Positions 1-9,737 of a DNA stretch of 35,002 bases are shown here, piece by piece (the stretch's first letter is position 1; every line of letters begins with the position of its first letter). Made by a program: the position numbers and the translations under genes. Location of the stretch: positions 1 to 35,002 of the forward strand of contig JAHJCH010000134.1 of NCBI GenBank assembly GCA_018813065.1, given 5' to 3'. This stretch comes from Myxococcota bacterium. GTDB taxonomy: Bacteria; Myxococcota_A; Bradymonadia; UBA7976; UBA1532. Under the pieces are notes generated by a model, which was given only the letters and a program-made list of their open reading frames with translations, made no database searches and was not told the origin of the DNA.

Positions 1-1
1 A

Positions 2-586
2 GAGCGCGCCCGCCGCACCGCCTTGGACTTGGGGGGGCGCTTAAACGCGCGTAAGGCGGCGCACGCCGCTGCGCGTCATGTGATCTCGATGACGCCCAGG
101 GTCGTCGGCGGCGCCCTGGTCTTGCCCCAAGGGCTGCTGCGTCGTTGGCGAGGCGAGGCGCCTTTGTTTGCGGTGGATGTGGCGGCGCGGCGACGCACCG
201 AGCGTCTGGCGATGGAGGCCGTGCGCGCCGACGCCGAGGCGCGAGGCGCGCGGGTCGTGGATGTCTCCGCCGAGAAATGTGGTTGGGATCTCACGGTGTA
301 CCCTGCGGACGGGTCGGCGTCTTGGCATGTGGAGGTCAAGGGGCGTCATCGGGGCGCGACCACCCTGACCGTGACCCGCAATGAGATCCTCTATGCGCTG
401 AATCAGGCGGATCGCTTTGTCTTGGCGGTCGTGTTTGTCGATCCGCTTGATGACGCGGGCATCGACGGGCCTTTTTATGTGCGCGCGCCCTTCTCCACCG
501 CGCCTGATTGGGGCGTGGCCTCGTGGAATATGGAGATCAAGGCGCTCTTAGATAAAGCGACGCGGGCTTTGATGATCTCGAAATGA
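2..586 (+). CDS. DUF3883-domain protein, C-terminal part (probable SNF2-type helicase of a defence island), 5' truncated
   Basis: The frame is open to the left edge, so only the C-terminus is visible. The last ~130 residues match the DUF3883 pattern as I remember it: a helix with RTERLAMEAV, then DVSAEKCGWDL, a core strand HVEVKGR, TVTRNEILYALN, and a closing WNMEIKALL. The D...EVK arrangement resembles a PD-(D/E)XK fold. DUF3883 often forms the tail of large SNF2/DEAD helicases in defence clusters, and this gene leads a methylase/DUF499 cluster, so a helicase upstream is expected but not seen. An internal ATG-like start at 23 is possible but unlikely, because the same frame continues upstream without a stop. 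The gene ends 116 nt before the XRE gene; the spacer is sharply AT-rich, suggesting a new promoter there. The domain call is fairly firm; the helicase part is inference. Confidence 0.75.
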   Translation, partial: ERARRTALDLGGRLNARKAAHAAARHVISMTPRVVGGALVLPQGLLRRWRGEAPLFAVDVAARRRTERLAMEAVRADAEARGARVVDVSAEKCGWDLTVYPADGSASWHVEVKGRHRGATTLTVTRNEILYALNQADRFVLAVVFVDPLDDAGIDGPFYVRAPFSTAPDWGVASWNMEIKALLDKATRALMISK

Positions 587-621
587 TGCGGCCTTAAACA
601 CAGATAAATAAAAAGAAAAAA

Positions 622-646
622 GAAGATTATCCGCGTGATAATTCTT
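622..646. promoter_or_regulatory. AT-rich intergenic region with inverted repeat, candidate operator of the XRE regulator
   Basis: Between the DUF3883 gene and the XRE gene lies a ~100-nt AT-rich spacer (587-702). It contains ATTATC (626-631), a 5-nt spacer CGCGT, and GATAAT (637-642). The symmetry extends outward imperfectly as AAGA/TTCTT. Such dyads upstream of XRE genes are typical autoregulatory operators. The XRE gene then starts after a clear GGAGG ribosome-binding site. Operator function is inference. Confidence 0.45.
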
Positions 647-702
647 TTATTTTGGTTTATATTTCTTATAGTTCTTTTTGATTTTGTAAACCGGAGGGCG
701 AT

Positions 703-1785
703 ATGTTCGGCGAACGAATCAAGCGCGCGCGCCAAGCGGCTGGGCTCTCACAACAAGCCCTCGCCCAACGTGTTGAGTTAAGCGCGATGGCCATCTCCAA
801 GTTTGAGAATGACGCCATCACGCCGACCTCAACCAACCTCATCCGCTTGGCAAAGGCGCTGAATACACGCGTTGAGTTTTTCCTGCGGCCTACGCGCGTG
901 GCCTTGACACACATTGAGTATCGTAAGCAATCAAGTTTGCGTCAGCGCGATTTGGCGCGCATTGAGGCCGATCTTTTAGAGCAGGCTGAGCGTTTTTTCG
1001 AGCTGCTCTCATTCTTCCCAGAGCGACCCATCCCCTCTTTCTCTGTGCCTGATGGGCTGCCTGCGCGCGTTGATTCTTTGGACGATCTGGAAAACTTCGC
1101 GCTGAAGGTGCGTGAGGCGTGGCATCTGGGGACGCAAGCGATCCCTGATCTCACCGAGGTCTTGGAGTCTCAAGGGCTGTTTGTCTTCAGCACACCCATC
1201 GATGAGAAGTCGCGTTTTGATGGCTTAACGGCCACGATCAATGGCGCGCCGATCATCGCGCTCGCTCAACATCCCCCTGGTGATCGCCAGCGTTTTACGA
1301 TGGCGCATGAGCTGGGGCATCTGCTCCTCGACGGGCGGCTCGCCGAGGGCGTGGATCTTGAGAAAGCATGTGATCGCTTCGCCGGGGCGTTGTTGGTGCC
1401 CGCCTCCACCGTGCGCGCGGCTTTAGGGCGAGCGCGGCGACGCATCGAGCCTTATGAGCTTTTGCCGCTGAAGCAGGAGCATGGCCTGAGCATGATGTCT
1501 TGGGTCTTTCGCGCCCATGATGTGGGTGTGATCCCAACTGCGACCAAGGACATTCTTTTTAAATTATTTCGCAAACAGGGGTGGCATCTTCAGGAGCCGG
1601 GTTTAGCATTGGCGCGTGAGCCTCACCGTCTCTTTGAGCGTTTGGTTTTTCGGGCGCTGGCGGAGGATCTGATCTCGATGGGCAAGGCTGCGGAGTTGAT
1701 GCAGATCTCAACTTCCGCGCTTCGTTCTTCATTGGCGCTGAAGGGCTTGTCGTTTGAAGAGCAAAATGAAGGTGTTGATCAGTGA
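703..1785 (+). CDS. XRE-family HTH / ImmA-IrrE-type Zn-metallopeptidase fusion regulator
   Basis: This 360-aa protein has an N-terminal XRE helix-turn-helix (about residues 3-60, with GLSQQALAQRV and ISKFEND) followed by an ImmA/IrrE (M78, COG2856) domain. The zinc-peptidase motif HELGH is intact at 202-206 in the context FTMAHELGHLLLDG, with a following CDRFAGALLVP segment that is standard for the family. Proteins of this layout repress mobile-element or toxin genes and can cleave a repressor when activated (ImmA, IrrE). The ATG is preceded by GGAGG at good spacing. The 3' end overlaps the PIN gene by 20 nt, so the two are translationally linked. A dyad at 626-642 may be its own operator. 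The role in the island, as controller or as antitoxin-like partner of the PIN protein, is inference. Confidence 0.85.
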   Translation: MFGERIKRARQAAGLSQQALAQRVELSAMAISKFENDAITPTSTNLIRLAKALNTRVEFFLRPTRVALTHIEYRKQSSLRQRDLARIEADLLEQAERFFELLSFFPERPIPSFSVPDGLPARVDSLDDLENFALKVREAWHLGTQAIPDLTEVLESQGLFVFSTPIDEKSRFDGLTATINGAPIIALAQHPPGDRQRFTMAHELGHLLLDGRLAEGVDLEKACDRFAGALLVPASTVRAALGRARRRIEPYELLPLKQEHGLSMMSWVFRAHDVGVIPTATKDILFKLFRKQGWHLQEPGLALAREPHRLFERLVFRALAEDLISMGKAAELMQISTSALRSSLALKGLSFEEQNEGVDQ

Positions 1786-2275
1786 CGCCAATATCCTGAT
1801 CGATTTTGAAGAGGCGGGGTTCACTCAAATCATTTTTCAAATCCCTGATTCTTCAATCGTGGTGCCCGATATGCTTTTTGAGGATGAGCTGAGGGCGCAG
1901 CATGAGCATCTCTTGGATTATGGCCTGATCTGTCTTGAGCTTAATGGGTTATCCATCCAGAAATTAAAGCGTTTGAACCAAAGGGAAGATCTTCGGCGTA
2001 TAAGCTTTTATGATCTTTCCGCCTTGGTCGCGGCTCAACAAGAGGATTGTCCTCTTTTGACGGGCGACCGCCGCTTGAGAGCGCTCGCCAAGGAGATGGG
2101 CGTAGAAGTGTATGGCACGCTCTGGTTGGCCGAGCGCCTTGTCTACGCGGGCCTGCTGAGCGTGGCCGAGCTGCGTCAGGGTTACGCGCGGATGAAGGCG
2201 CAGGGGCGCCGCTTGCCTTGGGCGAAGGTTGAGGAACAGCTGAAGCGGCTAGAGGGGAAGGCGCGCGGCGCTTGA
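1766..2275 (+). CDS. PIN-domain protein (DUF3368-like), putative ribonuclease toxin
   Basis: This ~169-aa protein reads as a PIN fold: SDANILIDFEE at the N-terminus (first Asp), an acidic FEDEL near residue 44, FYDLSALVAA (Asp) and LLTGDRRLR (last Asp). That gives the four acidic metal ligands expected of an active PIN nuclease. The C-terminal LLSVAELRQGYARM segment resembles the DUF3368/COG2405 group. The start is uncertain: TTG at 1754 is in frame, but ATG at 1766 begins the core strand directly. It overlaps the upstream XRE/ImmA gene, an arrangement known for regulator-PIN toxin pairs. The likely function is RNA cleavage held in check by the upstream protein; this is inferred from fold and position. 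The next gene starts 21 nt downstream. Confidence 0.75.
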   Translation: MKVLISDANILIDFEEAGFTQIIFQIPDSSIVVPDMLFEDELRAQHEHLLDYGLICLELNGLSIQKLKRLNQREDLRRISFYDLSALVAAQQEDCPLLTGDRRLRALAKEMGVEVYGTLWLAERLVYAGLLSVAELRQGYARMKAQGRRLPWAKVEEQLKRLEGKARGA

Positions 2276-2296
2276 AGGGGGGGATCGGCTCTGCTA

Positions 2297-5293
2297 GTGA
2301 GGGCTGTTCAAACACGCAGCGTAGAGGCCGCCTTGCACGCCATCAAAGCCCCCAAGAAGCTGATCGAGGTGGCGCTGCCCCTCAATGACATCAACAAGGC
2401 CGCCGCCCGCGAGAAGTCAATTCGGCATGGGCACCCCAGCACGCTGCATCTGTGGTGGGCGCGCCGCCCCCTCGCCGCCGCACGCGCGGTGATCTTCGCC
2501 CAGTTGGTCAATGATCCCTCTTGGCGCTGGGAGATGGATCATCCCGGCGTGGCGCCGCCCCATAAAGAGAAGGTGGCGCACGCGGCAGAGCGTCAACGGC
2601 TGTTTGATCTGCTGTCTGAGCTGGTGAAGTGGGAGAACACAAATCATGAGGGGCTCTTGGCTCAAGCCCACGCGGAGATCGTGCGGTCTTGGGGAGAGAC
2701 GTGCGCGCTGAATCAGGATCATCCTCAGGCGGCCACGCTCTTTGATCCTGCCAAGTTGCCCGGTCTGCATGATCCTTTTGCGGGGGGCGGGGCGATCCCC
2801 TTGGAGGCGCAGCGCCTGGGCTTGGCAGCGTTCGCCTCCGATCTCAATCCCGTGGCGGTGTTGATCAATAAGGCGATGATCGAGATTCCACCCAAGTTCG
2901 CCGGTCAAGCGCCCGTGCATGTCTTGGCGGCGCAGGCAGCAGCGCGTAAGGGGCAAGTGGATCTGTTTGAGGCGCGCCCCGAGGAGGCGCGCGTTTGGCG
3001 CGGCGCGCAGGGTTTGGCCGATGATGTGCGGCATTATGGGGCTTGGATGCGCGCCGAGGCGGAGCAGCGCATCGGTCATCTGTATCCCAAGGTGTTGATC
3101 ACGCCGGAGATGGCGGTACGGCGGGATGATCTCAAGGGTGTCGTCGGGCAAGAGTTGACCGTGATCGCTTGGCTCTGGGCGCGCACCGTTAAGAGCCCCA
3201 ATCCGGCGTTTTCTCATGTGGATGTGCCTTTGGTGTCGAGCTTCGTGCTCTTCAGTAAGCAGGGGAAGGGCGCGTGGGTGGCGCCTGTCGTGGAGGCCGA
3301 CGGTTATCGCTTTGAGGTGCGCGTGGGTGAGCCGCCGGAGGCGGCGAAGGCGGGGACGAAGCTGGGGCGCGGGGCGAACTTTCAGTGTGTGATGTCTGGG
3401 GCGGCGATTGAGCCTGCGTATATTTATGCTGAGGCGCGGGCGGGGCGTATGTCTGAGCGTCTCTTCGCGATTGTTGCAGAGGGGGTGCGTGGGCGTGTGT
3501 ATCTTGATCCCCTTGTAGAGCATGAGGCGTTGGCGCGCATTGCTCAACCTGAATGGAAACCTGAGCTTAAAATGCCAGAGAATCCCCGTTGGTTCTCTCC
3601 TCCAGGGTACGGTTTGACAACCTATGGCGATCTCTTTACCCCCCGCCAGCTTGTCGCCTTAACGACGTTCTCTGATTTGGTCGCTGAGGCGCGGGCGCGG
3701 GCGCAAGCAGATGCCATTGAGGCGGGTCTGTCTGATGATGATGTGGGCTTGGCCGAGGGCGGTCGCGGCGCGCGCGCTTATGGCGAAGCGGTGGGGGTGT
3801 ATTTAGCTTTTGTAAATAGCCGTATGGCTGACCGTCAATCAGCGTTATGTCGTTGGGATCCGAATCCTTCTGGCTATGCACCAAAAATCGCAAATACCTT
3901 TGGTCGTCAAGCATTACCGATGGTTTGGGATTTTGCTGAAGGAAATGTTTTTAGCAATTCTTCTGGTAATTTGACAGATGCAATTGGTTGGATTACAAAA
4001 GTAATGATTAATACTACCATTAATAATGAGAATGGAATTTCATCAAATGTAAATGCGATGGATATAGAACTCTATATGAGATTTATCTCCACCGACCCAC
4101 CTTATTACGACAACATTGGTTACGCCGATCTCTCCGACTTCTTCTACGTCTGGCTTCGCCGTACGCTGCGCAGCACCTTCCCCGCGCTCTTTGCCACGAT
4201 GGCCGTGCCCAAAGCAGAAGAGCTTGTCGCCACGCCTTACCGACATGGCTCCAAAAAAGCCGCCGAAGACTTCTTTCTCGAAGGCATGACCCAGGCGATG
4301 ACGCGCCTCGCCGAGCAATCACACCCGGCGGCGCCGGTGACGATCTACTATGCCTTCAAGCAATCCGAAACCAAGAACAACAACGACACCAGCTCTACGG
4401 GCTGGGAGACGTTCCTTGAGGCCGTGATGCGCGCAGGCTTTGCGCTCACCGGCACTTGGCCGATGCGCACCGAGCTGGGCAACCGCATGATCAGCTCAGG
4501 CACCAACGCCCTGGCCTCCAGCATCGTCTTGGTCTGCCGCAAGCGCGCCCTGGACGCGCACACGACCTCGCGCCGCCAGTTTATCCGTGAGCTGAACCGC
4601 GCGCTGCCCCTGGCCCTCGATGAGATGACCTCGACGAATGACAACGATCCGCTGCGCGCGCCTGTCGCGCCGGTGGATCTCTCCCAAGCCATCATCGGCC
4701 CCGGCATGGCGATCTTCTCGCGATACGCCGCCGTCTTGGAGGCCGATGGCACGCCGATGACGGTCAAGGCCGCGCTCCAGCTGATCAATCGCTTCTTGGC
4801 CGAGGATGACTTCGACGCGGAGACGCAGTTTTGCCTGCGCTGGTTTGAGCAGTGCGGTTGGGGCGAGGGCGTGTACGGCGAGGCGGATGTCTTGGCGCGG
4901 GCCAAGGCCACCAGCGTGGGCGCGGCGGTGTCGGCGGGCGTGGTCGTGAGCGGCGGCGGCAAGGTGCGCCTGCGCCCTTGGTCGGATTATCCCCAGGCGC
5001 CCAATCTCGCCGAGGCGCCTCGCTTGCCCGTCTGGGGCGCGCTGCATCAGATGGTGCCGCTCTTTAGGGCCAAGGGCGAGGCAGACACTGGGCTTTATCT
5101 GGGGGCGATCAAGAACAAGGCGGATGCCATTCGCCAGCTCGCTTATCGCTTGTATACCCTCTGTGAGCGGCGCGGCTGGGCGGAGGATGCCCGCGTCTAT
5201 AATGAGCTGGTGACCTCTTGGAGCGCCCTTGAGGCCCGAGCCGCGACGGTGCCCGATCCTAAGGAACAGTTGGATTATCTCAAGGGGCAGTGA
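2297..5293 (+). CDS. DUF1156-family DNA adenine methyltransferase (~998 aa)
   Basis: The N-terminus carries the DUF1156 signature LIEVALPL...[16 protein letters not shown] (about residues 21-55). The SAM-binding motif I is [13 protein letters not shown] at ~159, and the catalytic DPPY motif is at residues 600-603 ([19 protein letters not shown]), as in N6-adenine methylases. The wide separation of the two motifs and ~1000-aa length are normal for this family. It would modify host DNA so the island's effectors can distinguish self from foreign DNA. The start is GTG 2297; no strong ribosome-binding site is seen. Its stop overlaps the next gene's start (GTGA at 5290-5293), giving translational coupling. 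An AT-rich block at about 3820-4085 just before DPPY has codon use unlike the rest, yet the frame is intact and the block encodes family-typical sequence. Confidence 0.9.
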   Translation: MRAVQTRSVEAALHAIKAPKKLIEVALPLNDINKAAAREKSIRHGHPSTLHLWWARRPLAAARAVIFAQLVNDPSWRWEMDHPGVAPPHKEKVAHAAERQRLFDLLSELVKWENTNHEGLLAQAHAEIVRSWGETCALNQDHPQAATLFDPAKLPGLHDPFAGGGAIPLEAQRLGLAAFASDLNPVAVLINKAMIEIPPKFAGQAPVHVLAAQAAARKGQVDLFEARPEEARVWRGAQGLADDVRHYGAWMRAEAEQRIGHLYPKVLITPEMAVRRDDLKGVVGQELTVIAWLWARTVKSPNPAFSHVDVPLVSSFVLFSKQGKGAWVAPVVEADGYRFEVRVGEPPEAAKAGTKLGRGANFQCVMSGAAIEPAYIYAEARAGRMSERLFAIVAEGVRGRVYLDPLVEHEALARIAQPEWKPELKMPENPRWFSPPGYGLTTYGDLFTPRQLVALTTFSDLVAEARARAQADAIEAGLSDDDVGLAEGGRGARAYGEAVGVYLAFVNSRMADRQSALCRWDPNPSGYAPKIANTFGRQALPMVWDFAEGNVFSNSSGNLTDAIGWITKVMINTTINNENGISSNVNAMDIELYMRFISTDPPYYDNIGYADLSDFFYVWLRRTLRSTFPALFATMAVPKAEELVATPYRHGSKKAAEDFFLEGMTQAMTRLAEQSHPAAPVTIYYAFKQSETKNNNDTSSTGWETFLEAVMRAGFALTGTWPMRTELGNRMISSGTNALASSIVLVCRKRALDAHTTSRRQFIRELNRALPLALDEMTSTNDNDPLRAPVAPVDLSQAIIGPGMAIFSRYAAVLEADGTPMTVKAALQLINRFLAEDDFDAETQFCLRWFEQCGWGEGVYGEADVLARAKATSVGAAVSAGVVVSGGGKVRLRPWSDYPQAPNLAEAPRLPVWGALHQMVPLFRAKGEADTGLYLGAIKNKADAIRQLAYRLYTLCERRGWAEDARVYNELVTSWSALEARAATVPDPKEQLDYLKGQ

Positions 5294-6363
5294 GCGCGAT
5301 GTTGCAGCAGCTTGATCTCAAGAACTTTACGGTCTTTCCCGAGGCGACGTTCTCTTTTGGCGCGCAGCTGAACATCATTCATGGGGAGAACGGGGCAGGG
5401 AAGTCACATCTGTTGAAGCTGGCCTATGTGCTTGAGCATGCCTTGGCTTCTCCGCCTTCCACGGCGCAAGGAAGCGCGCCCACCAAGGCGGGCTTGCAAC
5501 GCGCGGTGGCTGAGGAGCTGGTGGAGGTGTTTCGCCCCGATGCGCTCGGGCGTTTGGTGACGCGTACCCCGCCCGGACGCAAGGGGGCGCAGGTGCAGGC
5601 GCTGTTCGCTGGGCAAGCACAGCCGCTTTCTTTTGCGTTTCATTCGGCGAGTAAGACCGAGGTGAAGATCGCGCAGGCCCCTTCGGCGTGGTTGGATGCG
5701 CCGCCTGTTTTCTTGCCCACGCGTGAGGCGCTGACGATTTATCCGGGCTTTGTCTCGCTTTATGACACCACCGTCATCGAGTTTGATCGGACCTGGCGTG
5801 ATCTCTGTTTGCTCTTGGGCGCGCCGCTGTCTCGCGGGCCACGCGCGGCGCGCGGCGCGCAGCTCTTGGCGCCCTTGGAGCAGGCGATGGGCGGGCGCGT
5901 GGAGTTGGATCAAAGCGGGCGGTTTTATCTCAATGATGATCGCGGGCGCGTGGAGATCAACCTCGTGGCGGAGGGGCTGCGCAAGTTGGCGATGATCGCG
6001 CGGTTGATCGCGACCGGGCACCTCGTTGGGCAAGGGGCGTTGTTTTGGGATGAGCCCGAGGCCAATTTAAACCCCAAGTTGATCAATGCGGTCGCGGCTG
6101 TGCTGGTCGCGCTGGCCTCTCAAGGCGTTCAGGTGATCGTCGCGACGCATAGCTTGTTCTTGGTGCGCGCGCTTTATCTGCTTGTGTCTCGTGCGCAGTC
6201 CGCGGTTTCCGCGCGTTATTTTGGCCTTCATCTCCGCCAAGAGGGGGGAGGCGCTGAGGTTTATCAGGGGGATGAGATCGGCGCGGCGGGGGCTTTTGTG
6301 GCGTTGGATGAGGATTTGGCGCAGGCCGAACGCTACCTCGATCATGAGACGGGGCTCGGCTGA
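5290..6363 (+). CDS. ABC/OLD-RecF-like AAA ATPase of the defence island
   Basis: This 357-aa protein is an ABC-type ATPase of the RecF/OLD/DUF2813 sort. It starts with [14 protein letters not shown], has Walker [11 protein letters not shown] at 32-41, a signature-like [15 protein letters not shown], Walker [14 protein letters not shown] and an H-loop [10 protein letters not shown]. There is no fused TOPRIM nuclease. Instead the next gene, overlapping by one base (TGATG at 6361-6365), encodes a small PD-(D/E)XK-like protein. The GTG start lies on the stop of the methylase (GTGA). An internal ATG at 5299 is an alternative. ATPases of this type sense DNA or DNA ends and gate a nuclease partner in Gabija- and Septu-like systems. 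I infer a similar division of labour here. Confidence 0.85.
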   Translation: MSAMLQQLDLKNFTVFPEATFSFGAQLNIIHGENGAGKSHLLKLAYVLEHALASPPSTAQGSAPTKAGLQRAVAEELVEVFRPDALGRLVTRTPPGRKGAQVQALFAGQAQPLSFAFHSASKTEVKIAQAPSAWLDAPPVFLPTREALTIYPGFVSLYDTTVIEFDRTWRDLCLLLGAPLSRGPRAARGAQLLAPLEQAMGGRVELDQSGRFYLNDDRGRVEINLVAEGLRKLAMIARLIATGHLVGQGALFWDEPEANLNPKLINAVAAVLVALASQGVQVIVATHSLFLVRALYLLVSRAQSAVSARYFGLHLRQEGGGAEVYQGDEIGAAGAFVALDEDLAQAERYLDHETGLG

Positions 6364-6890
6364 TGGCTCAGGTGCAGGTTGAGCATTTGGTCTTTGATTT
6401 CTCGGCGGGTGTTGCGCCTTTTCAGTATGAGCAGTCGGGGGCTGTGGTCGCGGGTTGGCCGAATGGCTCGAAGGTCGTGGATGTCATCGCGACAGATGCT
6501 AAGAGTGGGGCGGTCACCGCGTGGTTTATTGAGGTGAAGGATTTTCGCATCATCATGCAGCCGCCAAAGCCCGCGAATTTGCAAAAGTTGGCGCAGACCG
6601 TTGAGCGCAAAGTGCGTGATTCGTTGTCAGGTGTGAAAGCCGTCGCGGCGTCCTCGGCCAATTGCGCCGCTCAGAAACACGCGGCTGTCGCGTCGCGCGC
6701 AGCGCACAGGCGTGTTGTGCTTCACCTGGAGCCTTACGGGGGCGGGCCTCATTCCTTTTTGTTTCCTCACGGCTTCGCGGCAAATGTCCTGATGAAGCTT
6801 CAAAGTCAGGTGCGGGATATTGATCCCAAGCCGCTGGTTTTGCGTGTGTCCACGACTCCCAAGGCGGGTGTGCCTTGGTCCGTTCGTTGA
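6363..6890 (+). CDS. Small PD-(D/E)XK nuclease-like protein coupled to the ATPase
   Basis: This is a 175-aa protein that I do not recognise as a named family. It shows a PD-(D/E)XK-like core: VVDVIATD with D40, then AWFIEVKDF with E57 and K59, i.e. D-x16-E-x-K, on predicted strands flanked by helices. The start ATG overlaps the stop of the ATPase gene (TGATG), and the DUF499 gene begins 9 nt after its stop, so it sits in one tight operon. Reading it as the effector nuclease subunit of the ATPase fits the motif and the coupling but is inference. Small size and lack of a clear upstream acidic helix residue leave room for an inactive or non-nuclease role. Confidence 0.6.
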   Translation: MAQVQVEHLVFDFSAGVAPFQYEQSGAVVAGWPNGSKVVDVIATDAKSGAVTAWFIEVKDFRIIMQPPKPANLQKLAQTVERKVRDSLSGVKAVAASSANCAAQKHAAVASRAAHRRVVLHLEPYGGGPHSFLFPHGFAANVLMKLQSQVRDIDPKPLVLRVSTTPKAGVPWSVR

Positions 6891-6899
6891 GAGGTCTTG

Positions 6900-9728
6900 A
6901 TGAAGCCTTGGTGTGAAGTCGCGCTCCCCCATCCCGATGTTTTGGCGGGGACGTTTCAGCAGTCCGAGTTCGCCGCAGATCTCTTGGCGGTTCATGAGGG
7001 GAAAGCGCTGCCGATTTATCAAGACGCCGCGCAGTTTTTTCAACGCACGTTTATCACCGAGGGGATGCGCCTTCTGTTGGTTGAGGTGGCGCAGCGGTTG
7101 TGCGGTCAGGGCGGTGAGCCTGTCGTTCAATTGCAAACCGCGTTCGGCGGCGGCAAGACGCATACGCTCTTGGCGGTGTATCACCTGGCGACACGCTCCG
7201 GCGCGCTGCGTGATCTGGCGGGCGTCCCTGCGATCTTGGATCAAGTCGGCCTCTTGGATGTGCCCCGCGCGCGTGTTGCGGTTTTGGATGGTCATCATCG
7301 GTCGCCCGGGCAGCCTCAAGCGCGCGGCGCGCTGCGTATTCATACCCTTTGGGGTGATCTGGCTTGGCAGCTCGGCGGGGATGAGGGCTATGACTTGGTG
7401 CGTGAGGCGGATCTGGCGGGTGTCTCGCCCGGTAAGGCGCTGCTGGCTACCCTGTTGGCGCGCTTCGCGCCTTGTGTGGTCCTGATCGATGAGCTGGTGG
7501 GGTATCTGCGCCAGTTCGTTGAGGGGCAGGTCTATGTCGGGGGCACATATAACAGCAATCTTTCGTTTGTTCAGGCGCTGACCGAGGCCGTTAAGCTCGT
7601 GCCCAATGCGCTGATCTTGGCGTCTTTGCCCGAGTCGGAGGTGGAGGCAGGGGATCAGCACGGCGTCTTGGCGATGAAGGCGCTTGAGAAGGTGTTCGGG
7701 CGCGTTCAGGCGCTGTGGCGGCCCGTGGGCGTCGAGGAGTCCTTTGAGATCGTGCGCATCCGCTTGTTTGAGCCCATCGCTGATCTCGAGGTGCGTGATC
7801 AGGTGTGTGAGGCGTTCGCGGCGCTTTATCGTCGCGAGGGTACGCGCTTGCCTTCTGAGGTGCATGAGGCGCGTTATCTGGATCGCTTGAAGCGCGCTTA
7901 TCCCATTCATCCCGAGGTGTTTGATCGTCTCTATGAGGATTGGACGACGTTGGAGAGCTTTCAGCGCACACGCGGTGTGCTGAAGCTGATGGCGCATGTG
8001 ATCTATCGCTTGTTTAAGGATCACTCCGCTGATCAGATGATCTTGCCCGGCTCTTTGCCGCTTTATGATGGGCCGATTCGGAATGTGTTTATTGGGTACT
8101 TGGGCGGTGGTGAGGGCGATGGTTGGAGCGCTGTCTTTGATAAGGATATCGACGGTGAGCGGTGTGATGCTGTGGCTTTGGAGATGAAGGAGGCGCGCTT
8201 TGGCGCGGCGCAGGCGGCGCGGCGGGTGACACGCACGGTGTTCTTGGGCAGCGCGCCTGCGTCCGTGTCGCTTAGGCCGGGCGTGCGTGGTTTGAATCGC
8301 GCGCGTGTCCTGTTGGGGTGTTTGCAGCCCGGTCAGTCTTCGTCTTTGTTTGGTGATGCGCTGAATCGTTTGGTTGATCATCTGCATTATTTGAATGTCT
8401 CGGGTGATTCGTCTTTGGATCACGCCCGCTTCTGGTTTGATACTCGGGCGAATCTGCGTCGCGAGATGGAGGAGCGTAAGGCGCGCTTTAAGTTTGATTC
8501 GGATGTGTTGCCGGTTGTTCGAGATGCGATCTCTCGTTTTGTGCGCGGTAGCAATTTATTCGATGGCGTTCATGTCTTTACGCCTTGTTCAGATGTGCCC
8601 GATGATGAGCGATTGCGCTTGGTGGTCTTGTCGCCTCAATTTTCTTGGAAGAAAAACGCCGCGCCGGATGAGACGGTTTCTAAAATTGTCTCTTACTTGC
8701 AGTTGCATGGTGAGAAGCCGCGTTTTCGTAGGAATCGTTTGCTGTTCTTGGCGATGGATAGCGGCTCGACGAGCAGAGTTCATGAGATCGTGCGCGCTTG
8801 GCTGGCTTGGAATTCAATCGTAAAAGATGCTCAATCTCATCAGCTTAATCTCGATGGCTTGCGCTTAGAGCAAGCGAGGAAAGAGGCTTTAACCTCGAAG
8901 GCCGCCGCAGAGCAAATCATCCGCGATGGTCTTCGTTGGTTGTTGTGTCCTGTTCAAGAGTCCGCTCTTCATCAAGAGATCGAGGTTGAATGCGCTGAGG
9001 TGAAGAGTCGCGGTGGGGTGTTTTATTCTGGTTTGGATCAGGCTTGTATCGAGAATGAGTTTGTGATCTCAGCTTGGCATTCAAGCCATCTTAAAAATCG
9101 GCTTGAGCAGTATTATTGGAAGAATGATCAAGTTTATGTCAGAGCGATGGCCATTTGGGAGGATATGCAGCGCTATCTTTATCTCCCTCGCTTGGCGTCG
9201 CGCACGGTGTTGTTTGATGTGATTAAGCAGGGCGTGGCCTCCGGCGATTTCGGCGCGGCGCGTGGGGTGAGCGGTGAGGGCTTCGTCGATCTGCGCTTGA
9301 AAGGTGAGGTTGCTTGGGATGATGGGCTGTTGTTGGTTGAGCCCTCTCATGCCGCTGCGTTGCTGGAGCGTTCGCGGCAGGCGGCGGAGGCCGCCGCGCA
9401 GCAGCCGCCCCAGGTCGAGGGGCCAGGGTTGGGCGCCCACACGCCCTTATCGCCCAAGGCGCCCGAAGGTTTTTTGCCTTTCATCAGCGCTCAAGCGTCG
9501 CCCAGCGTGTTTTTTGGCGCGGTCGAGGTGAACGCGACGACCGCGCGGCTTGAGTTGGTGAATTTGGCTGAGGAGATCATCAGCGTGTTGGCGTCTGATC
9601 CACACGCTTCGGTGCGCGTGACGGTGGAGATCAACGCGAAGTTCCCGGATGGGGCGCCTGATCATGTGCGCCGCGCCGTGAATGAGAACGCGGCTCAGCT
9701 CAAGTTTAAGACGCAGGTTTGGGAGTAA
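6900..9728 (+). CDS. DUF499-family large P-loop ATPase (~942 aa)
   Basis: The protein carries Walker [10 protein letters not shown] (about residues 82-90) and Walker [12 protein letters not shown] with D197/E198, in the order and spacing of DUF499 proteins. The C-terminal ~95 residues ([14 protein letters not shown]...[12 protein letters not shown]...LKFKTQVWE) look like the standard DUF499 tail. A variable Pro/Ala-rich linker (about 825-855) precedes this tail. The ATG at 6900 is preferred to TTG 6897 because GAGAGG precedes it. DUF499 ATPases co-occur with DUF1156 methylases and DUF3883 helicases in defence islands; their biochemical role is not well defined. As the last gene of the + strand island it ends 9 nt from the stop of the convergent barrel gene, with no visible terminator. 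Confidence 0.88.
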   Translation: MKPWCEVALPHPDVLAGTFQQSEFAADLLAVHEGKALPIYQDAAQFFQRTFITEGMRLLLVEVAQRLCGQGGEPVVQLQTAFGGGKTHTLLAVYHLATRSGALRDLAGVPAILDQVGLLDVPRARVAVLDGHHRSPGQPQARGALRIHTLWGDLAWQLGGDEGYDLVREADLAGVSPGKALLATLLARFAPCVVLIDELVGYLRQFVEGQVYVGGTYNSNLSFVQALTEAVKLVPNALILASLPESEVEAGDQHGVLAMKALEKVFGRVQALWRPVGVEESFEIVRIRLFEPIADLEVRDQVCEAFAALYRREGTRLPSEVHEARYLDRLKRAYPIHPEVFDRLYEDWTTLESFQRTRGVLKLMAHVIYRLFKDHSADQMILPGSLPLYDGPIRNVFIGYLGGGEGDGWSAVFDKDIDGERCDAVALEMKEARFGAAQAARRVTRTVFLGSAPASVSLRPGVRGLNRARVLLGCLQPGQSSSLFGDALNRLVDHLHYLNVSGDSSLDHARFWFDTRANLRREMEERKARFKFDSDVLPVVRDAISRFVRGSNLFDGVHVFTPCSDVPDDERLRLVVLSPQFSWKKNAAPDETVSKIVSYLQLHGEKPRFRRNRLLFLAMDSGSTSRVHEIVRAWLAWNSIVKDAQSHQLNLDGLRLEQARKEALTSKAAAEQIIRDGLRWLLCPVQESALHQEIEVECAEVKSRGGVFYSGLDQACIENEFVISAWHSSHLKNRLEQYYWKNDQVYVRAMAIWEDMQRYLYLPRLASRTVLFDVIKQGVASGDFGAARGVSGEGFVDLRLKGEVAWDDGLLLVEPSHAAALLERSRQAAEAAAQQPPQVEGPGLGAHTPLSPKAPEGFLPFISAQASPSVFFGAVEVNATTARLELVNLAEEIISVLASDPHASVRVTVEINAKFPDGAPDHVRRAVNENAAQLKFKTQVWE

Positions 9729-9737
9729 GGCCGCGCG

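Noticed and set aside
6627-8423. 598-aa open frame on the - strand opposite the DUF499 gene
   Set aside because: It has low-complexity Arg/Gln/His-rich translation, no domains or ribosome site, and lies wholly over a recognisable gene; a GC-rich shadow frame. The same applies to 2417-3547, 5404-6033 and 30289-31440 on the - strand.
2-9728. DISARM, BREX or Pgl system
   Set aside because: No DrmA/DrmB/DrmC, PglZ or BrxL-like proteins are visible; the methylase is DUF1156 type and the ATPase DUF499 type.
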